A DNA stretch of 21,579 nucleotides from Anaerolineales bacterium UBA7227. Lineage in GTDB: Bacteria; Chloroflexota; Anaerolineae; Anaerolineales; Villigracilaceae. The stretch covers positions 1 to 21,579 of the forward strand of contig DKTP01000068.1 of the NCBI GenBank assembly GCA_002473085.1. The letters run 5' to 3'. Both the position numbers and the translations under genes were made by a program. Shown piece after piece: positions 1 through 8,182 of this stretch. The stretch's first letter is position 1. Each line of letters begins with the position of its first letter. The notes under the pieces were generated by a model. The model saw nothing but the letters and a program-made list of their open reading frames with translations. It was not told the DNA's origin and made no database searches.

Positions 1-22
1 ATTGGTAATTGGAGATTGGTTG
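1..22. repeat. Heptamer tandem repeat (ATTGGWR-type)
   Basis: Three consecutive 7-bp units (ATTGGTA, ATTGGAG, ATTGGTT) open the window, so the array may continue to the left. It has the same period as the array at 244-292. Short heptamer arrays of this kind occur between genes in cyanobacteria and, as far as I know, in Anaerolineae. No function is visible. Confidence 0.6.
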
Positions 23-243
23 TAGGAATTTTGCTGGACTTTGTATAATCAGTACTTCACGAAAGCATATGTGGCGGTCTCCCCTGGCGCCGCCCGCCAC
101 ATCGTCCCCGAAGCGAAGCGGAGTGGGAGGGCAGGCGTACCGTTAGATTTGCGCGCTACGCGAAGGGCGCAAGTTACGCATGATTTTCGTGATTTACTGA
201 TAATTAAGAACCTCGGAGACAAGATCTCCGAGGTTCTTCGCGT
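23..243. other. Intergenic segment, probably repetitive, no credible gene
   Basis: This stretch lies between two heptamer arrays, beyond the 3' end of the malic enzyme gene. It holds a 7-bp inverted repeat (71-77 with 94-100, arms GTGGCGG and CCGCCAC) and a perfect 14-bp inverted repeat (206-219 with 225-238). The 80-codon open frame at 41-283 on the plus strand runs through the hairpin and the heptamer array and resembles no protein family I know, so I do not call it a gene. The mix of hairpins and heptamers suggests a dispersed intergenic element. Confidence 0.45.
206..238 (-). terminator. Candidate terminator of the malic enzyme gene
   Basis: A perfect 14-bp stem (206-219 with 225-238) closes a 5-nt loop, 53 nt past the malic enzyme stop. 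Read on the minus strand it is followed by an AT-rich stretch (AATTATCAG), not by a clean U run, so termination may be weak. On the plus strand no T-rich tail follows. Confidence 0.4.
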
Positions 244-292
244 ACTGACCACTGATCACTGGTCACTGATCACTGATTACTGACCACCGATC
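244..292. repeat. Heptamer tandem repeat, seven ACTGATC-like units
   Basis: Seven consecutive 7-bp units start at 244, 251, 258, 265, 272, 279 and 286. They are ACTGACC, ACTGATC, ACTGGTC, ACTGATC, ACTGATT, ACTGACC and ACCGATC. The array runs into the malic enzyme stop codon (TGA on the minus strand, 291-293), so it touches the coding region. It resembles the short tandemly repeated repetitive (STRR) class known from cyanobacteria. Confidence 0.8.
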
Positions 293-2582
293 ACTTCTTC
301 GCGGGAGCCTTCTTTTCCTTCCCGTTCCGCCCCATCGCGTCCATCACGGCGACCGAGGCGATCTGCACGATGGCGTTGACGTCGTCGCCCGTCTGCAACA
401 CATGGACGGGCGCGCCCGTCCCGAGCAGGATCGGCCCGATGGCTTTGGCGTTGCCGAGGCGCGCCAGCAGTTTGTAGGCGATGTTCGCCGATTCCAGCGA
501 GGGGAAGACCAGCACGTTCGCGTCCCTGACCTGGCTGAACGGGTAGCGCTCCTCCACGATCTCAGGGATGACGGCGGTATCGGCCTGCATCTCGCCGTCC
601 ACCACGAGGTCAGGACGGCGGGCCTTGGTAAGGTCCACTGCCTTGCGCACCTTCTCCGAAAGCGGATGCGGCGTGGAGCCGAAGTTGGAGAACGAAAGAA
701 AGGCCACGCGCGGCTCGATCTCGAGTTGCTTGGCGAAATCCGCGGCCAGGCAGGCGATCTCCGAAAGGTCTTCCGCGCTCGGGTCAATGTTGACGGTGGC
801 GTCGGTGAAGAGATAGACGCGGTCATCCACGATCATGATGTACACGCCGGCGGCGCGCGCCGCGCCCGCGGCCGTGTGGTGAATGCGCAACGCGGGGCGG
901 ATGACGTCGGGATATTCATAGGTGAGTCCCGAGACGAACGCGTCCGCGTCGCCCATTTTCACCATCATCGGGCCAAATATATTGGCCTGGCGGATGCGGT
1001 TGCGGGCAATCGCCAGGGACACGCCCTTGCGGGCGCGGAGATTGTGATAGGCCCGGGCGTATTCGTCAATGCGCGTAAAGTTGAAGGGGTCCACCACCTC
1101 AGGGCAGCAGTGCAGGCCGAGTTCGGCGACGCGTTCCTGGACGACTTCGGGTCGGCCGATCAGAATGGGAGCGGCAATCCCTTCCTCTTTCAAGCGGTAC
1201 GCGGCGCGGATGACTTTCGGCTCCTCGCCCTCCGCGAACACGACGCGTTTCGTCCCGCCGCTGGCGCGCGCCTTGTTTTGAAAGAAGTAACGCATCTGCT
1301 CGCCCCTGCCCTGGCGGAACGTCAATTGCTGGCGATATTCGTTGATGTCGATCGGCTTACGCGCCACGCCCGTCTTCATGGCCGTCTCGGCGACGGCAGG
1401 CGCTTCCCAAAGGAGGACGCGCGGGTCGAGCGGCTTGGGGATGATGTACTCGCGTCCGAATTTCAGGCTGTTCACGCCATAGGCCCGCAGGACGGAATCT
1501 GGCACGTCCTCCTTGGTCAGCGCGGCGAGCGCCTGGGAGGCGGCGAACTTCATCTCGTCGTTGATGGACCGGGCGCGGACGTCCAGCGCGCCGCGGAAGA
1601 TGAACGGGAACCCCAGCACGTTGTTGACCTGGTTGGGGTAGTCGGAGCGGCCAGTGGCAATGATCACGTCCGGGCGGGCTTCCTGCGCCAATTCGGGACG
1701 GATCTCCGGGTCCGGGTTCGCCATAGCGAAGATGATCGGGTCCTTGGCCATGGATTTGACCATCTCCGGCGTCAGGATATTCGCCACAGAGAGGCCGTAG
1801 AACACGTCGGCATCCTTCACGGCGTCCGCCAGCGTCCGATGGCCTTTGTCGTCCACGGCGAGGCGTTCTTTGTACTTGTTCATGCCCTCCTTGCGGCCCT
1901 TGTACACCACGCCTTTGGTGTCCACAAGCATGATGTTTTCCCGCTTCACGCCCCAGCGGATGGCGAGTTCCGCGCAGGAAATGGCCGACGCGCCGGCTCC
2001 CGAAATCACGAGGCGGATGTCCGCGTGTTTCTTGCCGATGATCTCCAGCGCGCCCGCCAGCCCTGCCGAGGAGATGATGGCCGTCCCGTGCTGGTCGTCG
2101 TGGAAGACGGGGATGTCGAGCATCTTCTTGAGTTCTTCCTCGATGTAGAAACATTCGGGGGCTTTGATGTCTTCGAGGTTGATCCCGCCAAAAGTCGGGG
2201 AGATGGCCGCGACGACCTTGATGATCTCGTCGGGATCGTGCGAGTTGACTTCGATGTCGAACACGTCCACGTCCGCGAATTTCTTGAACAGCACGCCCTT
2301 GCCTTCCATCACGGGTTTGCTCGCCAAAGCGCCGCGGTCGCCGAGACCGAGGATGGCCGTCCCGTTGGAAACGACGGCCACCAGGTTTCCTTTTGAAGTG
2401 TATTCGTAGGCATCCTGCGGATTCTTTTCCACCTCTAAAACCGCGTCGGCCACGCCGGGCGAATAAGCCAGACTCAGGTCGCGTTGGGTATCCATAGGCT
2501 TGGTCGGAAGGATTGCGATCTTGCCGGGTTTTCCTTTAAGTCGGTGATACTCAAGCGCGTCTTCACGCGTAATCTTTGCCAT
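291..2582 (-). CDS. maeB: NADP-dependent malic enzyme with C-terminal phosphotransacetylase-like domain
   Basis: This enzyme oxidatively decarboxylates malate to pyruvate, making NAD(P)H in the cytoplasm. The protein has 763 residues, the usual MaeB length. The malic enzyme part (about 1-430) shows SLAYSPGVA with the catalytic Tyr40, [11 protein letters not shown] with the candidate catalytic Lys95, the metal-binding NLEDIKAPE (135-143) and HDDQHGT (161-167), a Rossmann GAGASA (195-200) and MANPDPE (287-293). The part from about 444 on is phosphotransacetylase-like, with [22 protein letters not shown] and LSFSNFGS. In MaeB proteins this domain is generally regulatory, binding acetyl-CoA, and not an active transferase. 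I chose the ATG at 2582 because GGAGGT lies just upstream and [13 protein letters not shown] matches the family start; an ATG 19 codons upstream lacks this support. The NADP preference is inferred from the fusion architecture. The gene diverges from recX. Confidence 0.93.
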   Translation of the reverse strand: MAKITREDALEYHRLKGKPGKIAILPTKPMDTQRDLSLAYSPGVADAVLEVEKNPQDAYEYTSKGNLVAVVSNGTAILGLGDRGALASKPVMEGKGVLFKKFADVDVFDIEVNSHDPDEIIKVVAAISPTFGGINLEDIKAPECFYIEEELKKMLDIPVFHDDQHGTAIISSAGLAGALEIIGKKHADIRLVISGAGASAISCAELAIRWGVKRENIMLVDTKGVVYKGRKEGMNKYKERLAVDDKGHRTLADAVKDADVFYGLSVANILTPEMVKSMAKDPIIFAMANPDPEIRPELAQEARPDVIIATGRSDYPNQVNNVLGFPFIFRGALDVRARSINDEMKFAASQALAALTKEDVPDSVLRAYGVNSLKFGREYIIPKPLDPRVLLWEAPAVAETAMKTGVARKPIDINEYRQQLTFRQGRGEQMRYFFQNKARASGGTKRVVFAEGEEPKVIRAAYRLKEEGIAAPILIGRPEVVQERVAELGLHCCPEVVDPFNFTRIDEYARAYHNLRARKGVSLAIARNRIRQANIFGPMMVKMGDADAFVSGLTYEYPDVIRPALRIHHTAAGAARAAGVYIMIVDDRVYLFTDATVNIDPSAEDLSEIACLAADFAKQLEIEPRVAFLSFSNFGSTPHPLSEKVRKAVDLTKARRPDLVVDGEMQADTAVIPEIVEERYPFSQVRDANVLVFPSLESANIAYKLLARLGNAKAIGPILLGTGAPVHVLQTGDDVNAIVQIASVAVMDAMGRNGKEKKAPAKK

Positions 2583-2585
2583 GGG

Positions 2586-2591
2586 ACCTCC
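2586..2591 (-). promoter_or_regulatory. Ribosome binding site that fixes the malic enzyme start
   Basis: On the minus strand this reads GGAGGT, then CCC and the ATG at 2582. It is a near-perfect anti-SD match and favours the 763-residue start over the longer open frame beginning at 2639. Confidence 0.75.
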
Positions 2592-2627
2592 AGTTGTCTG
2601 AAACAGGGATGGGAATATGCACATGCT

Positions 2628-2633
2628 ATTATC
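2628..2633 (-). promoter_or_regulatory. Possible -10 element of the malic enzyme promoter
   Basis: The minus strand reads GATAAT here, in an AT-rich patch with an eight-base A/T run at 2648-2655. This would give a leader of roughly 40 nt. No good -35 hexamer sits at 16-18 bp, so the call is weak. Confidence 0.25.
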
Positions 2634-2696
2634 GCACAATCCATCAATTTTTTTTAGTTCATTTTGTCACATATTTCGGGTAATTTTAATGGGACA

Positions 2697-2726
2697 TTGT
2701 CGGCCGGGCGTTTTATCAAGTATAAT
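2697..2726 (+). promoter_or_regulatory. Sigma-70-type promoter towards recX
   Basis: TTGTCG (2697-2702) and a perfect TATAAT (2721-2726) are separated by 18 bp. Transcription would start near 2733, about 290 nt before the recX start codon. It is the clearest promoter in the window. Confidence 0.6.
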
Positions 2727-2732
2727 TCAGGC

Positions 2733-3004
2733 ACGCTGCAAGAACACGCCTGACCCATTGGCTGCCGATTCCTCGGCCCGGCTTGCAAATTGTACGGAAC
2801 TACGACTTTTGCCCTGCAATTGGGACAAATTGCGACGAAAACCGAACTGACTGACAGGATTTTGGTGATTGTTGATTTGAACCGTCATCCGGTTTAGCGT
2901 ATGACTCTCCGTTCCGTCTCGCGCGGGGCGGCGAGCCGTTGTAGCCAACCCAGACCGATTGCACAGCCGAGGCCTCCCCAGGCGGCCTGCGGCTGTGTGT
3001 TTTT
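2733..3004 (+). ncRNA. Candidate structured leader RNA or independent small RNA upstream of recX
   Basis: The segment runs from the expected start of the TATAAT promoter to the T run of an intrinsic terminator, about 270 nt, and holds no convincing gene. Several perfect short hairpins are visible: TGCAAG with CTTGCA (2737-2742, 2782-2787) enclosing GCCGA-TTCC-TCGGC (2764-2777); GCAATT with AATTGC (2816-2821, 2828-2833); AACCG with CGGTT (2880-2884, 2890-2894); and CTCGC with GCGAG (2918-2922, 2931-2935). I found no match by eye to tmRNA, RNase P, SRP RNA or a common riboswitch. An open frame beginning at 2901 is in frame with recX but reads through the terminator stem, so I do not treat it as coding. 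Confidence 0.4.
2961..3004 (+). terminator. Intrinsic terminator just before recX
   Basis: CACAGCCG plus AGGCC (2962-2974) pairs with GGCCT, one bulged G, then CGGCTGTG (2984-2997). This makes a 13-bp GC-rich stem with a 9-nt loop, followed by five T (3000-3004). It ends 22 nt before the recX ATG, so it either ends a small RNA or attenuates recX-rny transcription. Confidence 0.72.
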
Positions 3005-3006
3005 AA

Positions 3007-3021
3007 TCCCGCCCGCGGGAG
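3007..3021 (+). promoter_or_regulatory. recX ribosome binding site inside a small hairpin
   Basis: TCCCG (3007-3011) can pair with CGGGA (3016-3020) across a CCCG loop, which would cover the GGGAG motif (3017-3021) that lies 5 nt before the recX ATG. The pairing is perfect but short. Confidence 0.4.
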
Positions 3022-3026
3022 ATTGG

Positions 3027-3683
3027 ATGAAGAGGATCACCGCCATCGAAGCCCAGAAGAACAACCCCCACCGGGTAAACGTTTACCTCGACGGGGAATT
3101 CGCCTTCGGGCTGGCAAAAATCACCGCCGCATGGCTGAAGACCGGCCAGGCGCTGGACGAGGCAAAAATCGCCCAACTCCAGGCGGAGGACGCGCAGGAA
3201 AAGGCCTACCAACAGGCCATGCTCTTCCTGGGTTACCGCGCCCGCTCCGAGGCGGAAGTCCGCAGGAACCTCGAAAAGCACGAGGTCCCGCCCGCGGTCA
3301 TCGAGCGGACGGTGGAACGCCTGCGCGAGGAACGCCTGCTGAACGACGGCCAGTTCGCGCGGGACTGGGTGGCGAACCGCTCCGAGTTCCGTCCGCGCAG
3401 CCGCCGCGCGCTGGCGATCGAACTGCGCCGAAAGGGAGTGGACGAGGCCGCCATACAGTCCGCGACCGAGACCACAGACGAGACAACCCTGGCCTACGCG
3501 GCCGCGCAGAAACGGGCCCGCCGCCTCGAAGGTCTGGAGTGGCTCGAGTTCCGAAAAAAATTGAGCGGATTCCTCGCCCGGCGAGGATTCGATTACGAGG
3601 TCATCGCGCCGACGGTAAAACGCCTCTGGCTCGAGCGCGATGGCGGGCAAGACACCAACTTTGACAATGAGGAATTCCCATGA
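3027..3683 (+). CDS. recX: RecX family regulatory protein
   Basis: The 218-residue protein matches RecX in length and layout. RecX proteins bind RecA filaments and modulate recombination and the SOS response in the cytoplasm. It is built of tandem three-helix repeats, with RARSEAEVRRNL (about 72-83), a segment around DGQFARDWVANR and SRRALAIELRRKGV in the middle, and a C-terminal repeat containing EFRKKLSGFLARRGF. The start at 3027 is supported by GGGAG 5 nt upstream and by MKRITAIEAQ, a normal RecX beginning; a longer in-frame start at 2901 would translate a terminator stem. It overlaps rny by 4 nt (ATGA), so the two are probably translated together. recA, the usual neighbour, is not upstream here. 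Confidence 0.85.
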   Translation: MKRITAIEAQKNNPHRVNVYLDGEFAFGLAKITAAWLKTGQALDEAKIAQLQAEDAQEKAYQQAMLFLGYRARSEAEVRRNLEKHEVPPAVIERTVERLREERLLNDGQFARDWVANRSEFRPRSRRALAIELRRKGVDEAAIQSATETTDETTLAYAAAQKRARRLEGLEWLEFRKKLSGFLARRGFDYEVIAPTVKRLWLERDGGQDTNFDNEEFP

Positions 3684-5209
3684 ACCCAATCTTTTGGCTG
3701 ATATTGATCGTTTTTGGAATTGCCCTGGGCGCGGCGGCGGGATATTTGTTCCATCGCTACCAGGTGGAAAAAGCCATGCGCGACCAGCAGGAAAAGGCCG
3801 CCAACATCCTGAAAGGCGCGAGCGAACAAGCGCGCCTGATCGAAACCCAGGCGCGTGAAAACGCGGCCAGGGTTTTGCAGGCCGCCGAACAGGACATCAA
3901 GGAGCGCCGCGTCGAAAACAGCCGCGAGGCCGAACGTCTCGACAAGCGCCGCACCGAACTGGAAAACCGCGCCGACAAACTCGAACAGCGCGAGCAAAAC
4001 CTGAACAAACGACAATCCTCCGTTGACCGCCGCGCCAACGAGATCGACAAACTCTACGAGCAGGAAGTGGTAAAACTCGAACACATCTCGAATCTGTCGC
4101 AGGAGGACGCCCGCAAGGACCTGTTCGCGGCGGTGGAGAAGGAAGCCCGCGCCGACATGGCGCGCATCTACCGCCAGATCGAAGCGGAGGCGCGCGAGGA
4201 AGGCGAGAAACGCGCCCGCAAGTTGATCGCCGACGCCATCCAGCGCGTCGCGTCGGACCACGTGGCCGAGGTCACCAGTTCGCGCGTCACCCTGCCGAAC
4301 GAGGAGATGAAGGGACGCATCGTGGGCCGCAACGGGCGCAACATCAAAGCCTTCGAGCAGGCCGCGGGCGTGGACGTGATCGTGGACGATACGCCCGAGT
4401 CGGTCACCATCTCGTGCTTCGACTCGGTGCGCCGCGAGATCGCCCGCCGCGCCCTCGTCCGCCTGACGGTGGACGGGCGCATCCACCCCACCCACATCGA
4501 GAAGATCATCGAAGACGAGACCAGGGCCGTGGACAAGATCATCAACGAGGCGGGCGAGCAGGCCGCCTACGACGCCAACATCGCGGGGCTGCATCCCGAA
4601 GTGCTGCGCATGATGGGGCGGTTGAAATTCCGCACATCCTACGGGCAGAACCAGCTCGCCCACGCGGTGGAGGTAGCCAAACTGGCGGGCATCCTGGCGG
4701 CCGAGTTGGGCGCGGACGTGGAAATTTCCAAGCAGGGCGGCTTCCTGCACGACATCGGCAAGGCCATGGATCACAACCAGGAAGGCACGCACGCCGGGCT
4801 GGGCGCGGAGTTTTGCAAGCGCTATAACGTGAACCACAAGGTGGTCAACGCCATCGCCTCGCACCACCACGAAGTGGAACAGGAGACCATCGAGGCCGTC
4901 ATCGCCGAGGCGGCAGACGCCATCTCTGGGGCGCGGCCCGGGGCGCGCCGCGAAGACCTGGAAGCCTACATCAAACGCATCAAGACCCTCGAAGACCTCG
5001 CCAGTTCGTTCAAGGGCGTGCAGCAGAGTTTCGCAATCCAGGCGGGACGCGAAGTGCGCATCATCGTCCGCCCGGAGGAGATCGACGACCTCGACTCGGC
5101 GCGGCTGGCGCGCGACGTCGCCAAGAAGATCGAAGAGACCATGCAGTATCCCGGTCAGATCAAAGTCTCGGTGATCCGCGAGACGCGGGCGGTGGACTAC
5201 GCCAAATAG
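3680..5209 (+). CDS. rny: Ribonuclease Y
   Basis: RNase Y is a membrane-anchored endoribonuclease that starts mRNA decay. The 509 residues show the full family order: an N-terminal membrane helix (about 4-24), a long charged coiled coil (about 28-190), a KH RNA-binding domain with GRIVGRNGRN (212-221), and an HD phosphohydrolase domain with His328 (QLAHAVEVA) and the HD pair His357-Asp358 (FLHDIGKAMDH). The C-terminal part ends with VIRETRAVDYAK, typical of the family. Length is normal (family about 510-520) and no key residue is missing. The start ATG overlaps the recX stop and has GAGGAA 5 nt upstream. It is probably transcribed with recX. Confidence 0.97.
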   Translation: MNPIFWLILIVFGIALGAAAGYLFHRYQVEKAMRDQQEKAANILKGASEQARLIETQARENAARVLQAAEQDIKERRVENSREAERLDKRRTELENRADKLEQREQNLNKRQSSVDRRANEIDKLYEQEVVKLEHISNLSQEDARKDLFAAVEKEARADMARIYRQIEAEAREEGEKRARKLIADAIQRVASDHVAEVTSSRVTLPNEEMKGRIVGRNGRNIKAFEQAAGVDVIVDDTPESVTISCFDSVRREIARRALVRLTVDGRIHPTHIEKIIEDETRAVDKIINEAGEQAAYDANIAGLHPEVLRMMGRLKFRTSYGQNQLAHAVEVAKLAGILAAELGADVEISKQGGFLHDIGKAMDHNQEGTHAGLGAEFCKRYNVNHKVVNAIASHHHEVEQETIEAVIAEAADAISGARPGARREDLEAYIKRIKTLEDLASSFKGVQQSFAIQAGREVRIIVRPEEIDDLDSARLARDVAKKIEETMQYPGQIKVSVIRETRAVDYAK

Positions 5210-5254
5210 ACGGGATCCGCTCGAAGTCTGCGAGACGCGAAAAAGGATGATGAG

Positions 5255-7342
5255 ATGACACAGCCCCAGGCCAGACCGGTCCCCTTATACGCAAAATGGG
5301 TCCCTGTCCTGGGGTTGTCTGTTTTATATCTCGCGGCGCTCCCCAGCCTGTATCGGACGCTCGGGACGACGAGCGCGGCGCTGGGGATTTTTCCAGCGGC
5401 GCTGGCGGGATGGTATTTCGGCGTCTGGGGCGGGGGCGCCGCGGGACTGGGCCTGAGCGCCGCTGGCAGCCTGATCCTGTATCGGGTCACCGGGAATCTG
5501 CTCCTGGGCGCGCTTTGGCCCGGTATAGCGTTGATCCTTTGGTCGGGGCTGATGACCGGCTACCTGCGCCTCGTCCAGGAAGACCGCGCCCGCACCGAGA
5601 GAGAACTCCAGCGGCGTCTGCGCGAGGCGCGCGCCCTGGCAGACATCGGGCGCGCCTTGAGCGAGAGGGAACGCGTGAGTCTCGACCACGTTTTGCAGTT
5701 GATCGTGGACTCGGCGCGGGAATTGATCGCGGGGACCGAGCAGGCCGTCATCCACCTGCTGGACGAGGAGAATCAGACATTGATCGCGCGCGCGGTCTCC
5801 GGGTTCGAAGCCTCCGAAATCAGAACGGTCAACATGCATCTCGGCGAGGGCGTGGCCGGGCAGGTAATCGCCTCGGGCGAACCGATCAACATCGCCAACG
5901 TGGACGCCGACCCGCGCTTCCTGCGTCAAAACACCCGGCCGCGTTTCCAATCCCTGGCGGTGGCGCCCGTCCCAAGCGGGGAAAAAAGGCTCGGCGCCAT
6001 CAGCGTGCAAAGCCGCCAGGCCGACGCGTTCTCGGCGGAAGAAATCCAATTGCTTTCGGCGCTGGGCGCGCAGGCCTCCATCGCCATCGAAAACGCCCGT
6101 CTCTGGGAAGAGACCCAGCAGGGATTGAAGGAAACCAACGCGCTGTATCGCATCGCGCGGGAACTGTCCGCTTCGTTGAACCCCGATGAGTTGATGGAGG
6201 AAGTGGTCGCCCTCCTGCACGAGAATTTTGACTATTATTATGTCGGCATTTTCATCATAGACCCCGTCACAGACGAGCTCATCGTGCATCACGACCGCAC
6301 AGACCAGGGAGAAATGCTTGCAAAAGCGCGGCTTCCCGCCGGGACCGGCATCGTGGGACACGCGGCGCTCACCGGCGAACCTTTCCTGACCAACGATGTG
6401 GATAAAGTCCTCTTTTACCATCCACACCCGCTCTTGCCGCACACGCAATCCGAACTGGCCATGCCCATCAAAGTCAACGATCGGGCGCTGGGCGTACTGG
6501 ACATCGAGCAATCTCCGCCGCGCCGGCTAACCGGGCGCGACCTGCAACTCGTCGGCGCCATCGCCGAACAACTGGCGGTCGCGTTGCAAAAAGCCTCGCT
6601 CTACTCGGATCTCCAGGCCTCCCTCCAGCAGGAAAAAGCCATCCGCTCGCAACTGCTCCAAAGCGAGCGCCTCGCGCTGGTGGGACGGCTGCTGGCCTCC
6701 GTCTCACACGAATTGAACAACCCGCTCCAGGCCATCCAGAACGCGCTGTTTCTCCTCAAGGAGGAACAGGGCATATCCGAGCAGGGAAAACAGGACCTGG
6801 ACACCATCCTCTCGGAGGCCGAACGCATGGCCTCCCTGATAGAACGCCTGCACAGTTCCTACCGCCCCCTGCACGCGGCAGACTTCCGCCCGGTCCAGAT
6901 CAACGCGCTGGTGGAAAACGTCCACACCCTGGTCGCCGCCCACTTGCGGCGTCTCGAGATCGCCTTCGAGTTCCACCCCGACCCGTCGCTGCCCCCGGCC
7001 CGCGGCCTGCCAGACCAACTTAAACAAGTGACGCTCAACCTCGTCATGAACGCGGTCGAAGCGATGCCGGGCGGCGGGAGACTCACCGTCGCCACCCGGC
7101 GCGGCGGCGACGGCGAAGTCGCGCTGACCGTCGCCGACACCGGCCCCGGCATCCGGCCGGAGATCCTGCCGCGCATCTTCGACGCCTTCGTCACCGACAA
7201 GGATGGCGGCACCGGCCTCGGCCTCACCATCACCTACGACATCGTCCAGCGGCACAACGGACGCATCGCCGCCGAGAACCGGCCGGAAGGCGGCGCGGCC
7301 TTCACCCTCTGGCTCCCCATCCACAACGAGGAGGAAGCATGA
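5255..7342 (+). CDS. Membrane GAF-GAF sensor histidine kinase
   Basis: This 695-residue protein is the only complete histidine kinase in the window. It starts with about four hydrophobic segments (roughly 14-34, 38-58, 60-77 and 82-103), then a linker helix, GAF1 (about 139-283), GAF2 (about 306-446), a dimerisation/phosphoacceptor helix with SHELNNPL (His485), and an ATPase domain with an N box (LNLVMNAVEAM), DTGPGI (G1, Asp628) and GGTGLGL (G2, 651-657). SHELNNPLQ resembles kinases of the NtrB/HisKA type. GAF2 carries LLPHTQSELAMPI, a motif shared with the GAF1 domains of sensors A, B and C, so these GAFs are one subfamily. AAGGA lies 7 nt before the start. The stop overlaps the next gene (ATGA), which makes the response regulator at 7339 its likely partner. 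The ligand is unknown. Confidence 0.92.
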   Translation: MTQPQARPVPLYAKWVPVLGLSVLYLAALPSLYRTLGTTSAALGIFPAALAGWYFGVWGGGAAGLGLSAAGSLILYRVTGNLLLGALWPGIALILWSGLMTGYLRLVQEDRARTERELQRRLREARALADIGRALSERERVSLDHVLQLIVDSARELIAGTEQAVIHLLDEENQTLIARAVSGFEASEIRTVNMHLGEGVAGQVIASGEPINIANVDADPRFLRQNTRPRFQSLAVAPVPSGEKRLGAISVQSRQADAFSAEEIQLLSALGAQASIAIENARLWEETQQGLKETNALYRIARELSASLNPDELMEEVVALLHENFDYYYVGIFIIDPVTDELIVHHDRTDQGEMLAKARLPAGTGIVGHAALTGEPFLTNDVDKVLFYHPHPLLPHTQSELAMPIKVNDRALGVLDIEQSPPRRLTGRDLQLVGAIAEQLAVALQKASLYSDLQASLQQEKAIRSQLLQSERLALVGRLLASVSHELNNPLQAIQNALFLLKEEQGISEQGKQDLDTILSEAERMASLIERLHSSYRPLHAADFRPVQINALVENVHTLVAAHLRRLEIAFEFHPDPSLPPARGLPDQLKQVTLNLVMNAVEAMPGGGRLTVATRRGGDGEVALTVADTGPGIRPEILPRIFDAFVTDKDGGTGLGLTITYDIVQRHNGRIAAENRPEGGAAFTLWLPIHNEEEA

Positions 7343-8136
7343 ACCTGTCTGGGCGCGTGCTCATCATTGACGACGAAGCCAGCCTGCGCCAAACCCTGAC
7401 GCGCATCCTGCAACGCGCCGGCCACGAAGTGACCAGCGCGGAAAGCGGCGAACAGGGGCTGGAACTGGTGGCGGGCGGCGACTTCGACATCGTCTACATG
7501 GACCTGCGCATGCCGGGCATGCCCGGACTGGAAGCCCTCAAACGCATCCACGCGGCCCGTCCCGACCTGCCGGTCATCCTCTTCACCGCCCAGCCCGACG
7601 TCAACTCGGCGGTCGAGGCGCTGCGGCTCGGCGCCACCGACTATCTCCTCAAACCGCTCCAGCCCCAGGTCATGATCGAGCGGACGCAGGACATCCTTGC
7701 CCAGCGCGAAAAAGAACGCCGCCGCCGCGAACTCCAGGCGCAGATCCAGGCGTTGCAGGCGGAGCTCGAAGGCCTGGAAAAGGACGAGGAAACGCGCGTC
7801 CCGCCCGAGCGAGGAGAGACCGCCGAGCGGTTCGTCTCGCGCGGGACCGTCAGGCTGGACCTCCATGCCCGACGCGTCACCGTCGCCGGGCGCGTCGTCA
7901 GCCTTCCTCCCACCGCGTTCGACTATCTCCTCGTGTTGACGCGTCACGCTCCCAGCGTGGTGGATTACCAGACGCTCGTCGCCGAGGCGCAGGGCTACCA
8001 GGCCGAGATGCGCGAGGCGCAGGAACTGGTGAAGTGGCACATCCACCATATCCGCCAGGCCATTGAACCCGACCCGCAAGACCCGTCCTTCATTATCAAT
8101 GTGCGCGGCTTCGGCTATCGGCTCGTCGCCGACTGA
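7339..8136 (+). CDS. OmpR-type response regulator (receiver plus winged helix)
   Basis: The 265-residue protein has an N-terminal receiver with the acidic pair Asp11-Asp12, phosphoacceptor Asp55 (VYMDLRMPG) and Lys105 (LLKPL). A charged helical linker (about 114-150) is longer than in typical OmpR/PhoB proteins. A C-terminal winged helix (about 168-265) follows, with LPPTAFDYLLVL and the closing wing NVRGFGYRL. It is a DNA-binding transcription regulator, most likely phosphorylated by the kinase whose gene it overlaps by 4 nt. GGAGG 4 nt before the ATG supports the start. Proteins of this class bind tandem direct repeats spaced 10-11 bp, and such a repeat lies just downstream of this gene (8147-8166). 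Confidence 0.92.
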   Translation: MNLSGRVLIIDDEASLRQTLTRILQRAGHEVTSAESGEQGLELVAGGDFDIVYMDLRMPGMPGLEALKRIHAARPDLPVILFTAQPDVNSAVEALRLGATDYLLKPLQPQVMIERTQDILAQREKERRRRELQAQIQALQAELEGLEKDEETRVPPERGETAERFVSRGTVRLDLHARRVTVAGRVVSLPPTAFDYLLVLTRHAPSVVDYQTLVAEAQGYQAEMREAQELVKWHIHHIRQAIEPDPQDPSFIINVRGFGYRLVAD

Positions 8137-8146
8137 CCTTTGCCCC

Positions 8147-8166
8147 GCCAACTTTTGCCAACTTTT
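8147..8166 (+). repeat. Tandem 10-bp direct repeat, candidate response regulator operator
   Basis: GCCAACTTTT is repeated exactly, head to tail (8147-8156 and 8157-8166), with a weaker related copy at about 8136-8145. Its period matches DNA recognition by OmpR/PhoB-type regulators, and it lies between such a regulator and the receiver-GAF gene. Function as an operator is inferred. Confidence 0.5.
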
Positions 8167-8182
8167 CTCTTCCCATGACAAT
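8155..8182 (+). promoter_or_regulatory. Possible promoter for the receiver-GAF gene and sensor cluster
   Basis: TTGCCA (8155-8160) and GACAAT (8177-8182) are 16 bp apart, giving a start about 30 nt before the ATG at 8218. The -35 lies inside the tandem repeat, as expected for a regulated promoter. Both hexamers deviate from consensus. Confidence 0.3.

Noticed and set aside
41..283. 80-codon plus-strand open frame
   Set aside because: It runs through an inverted repeat and a heptamer array and has no ribosome binding site or recognisable family.
244..292. CRISPR array
   Set aside because: Units are 7 bp, directly adjacent and without spacers, and no cas gene is present.
402..2396. 664-codon open frame on the plus strand, opposite the malic enzyme
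   Set aside because: It is the antisense shadow of a clear enzyme gene in GC-rich DNA, has an unnatural Arg/His/Asp/Val-rich composition and shows no family motif.
2617..2850. 77-codon open frame in the divergent region
   Set aside because: It crosses the promoter region, has no ribosome binding site and encodes no recognisable protein.
2901..3026. 42-codon N-terminal extension of recX
   Set aside because: It would translate the terminator stem, is not RecX-like, and GGGAG precedes the ATG at 3027.
3593..4870. 425-codon minus-strand open frame opposite rny
   Set aside because: It lies inside RNase Y, whose KH and HD motifs are intact; the antisense protein is low-complexity Val/Phe/Leu/Gly-rich sequence.
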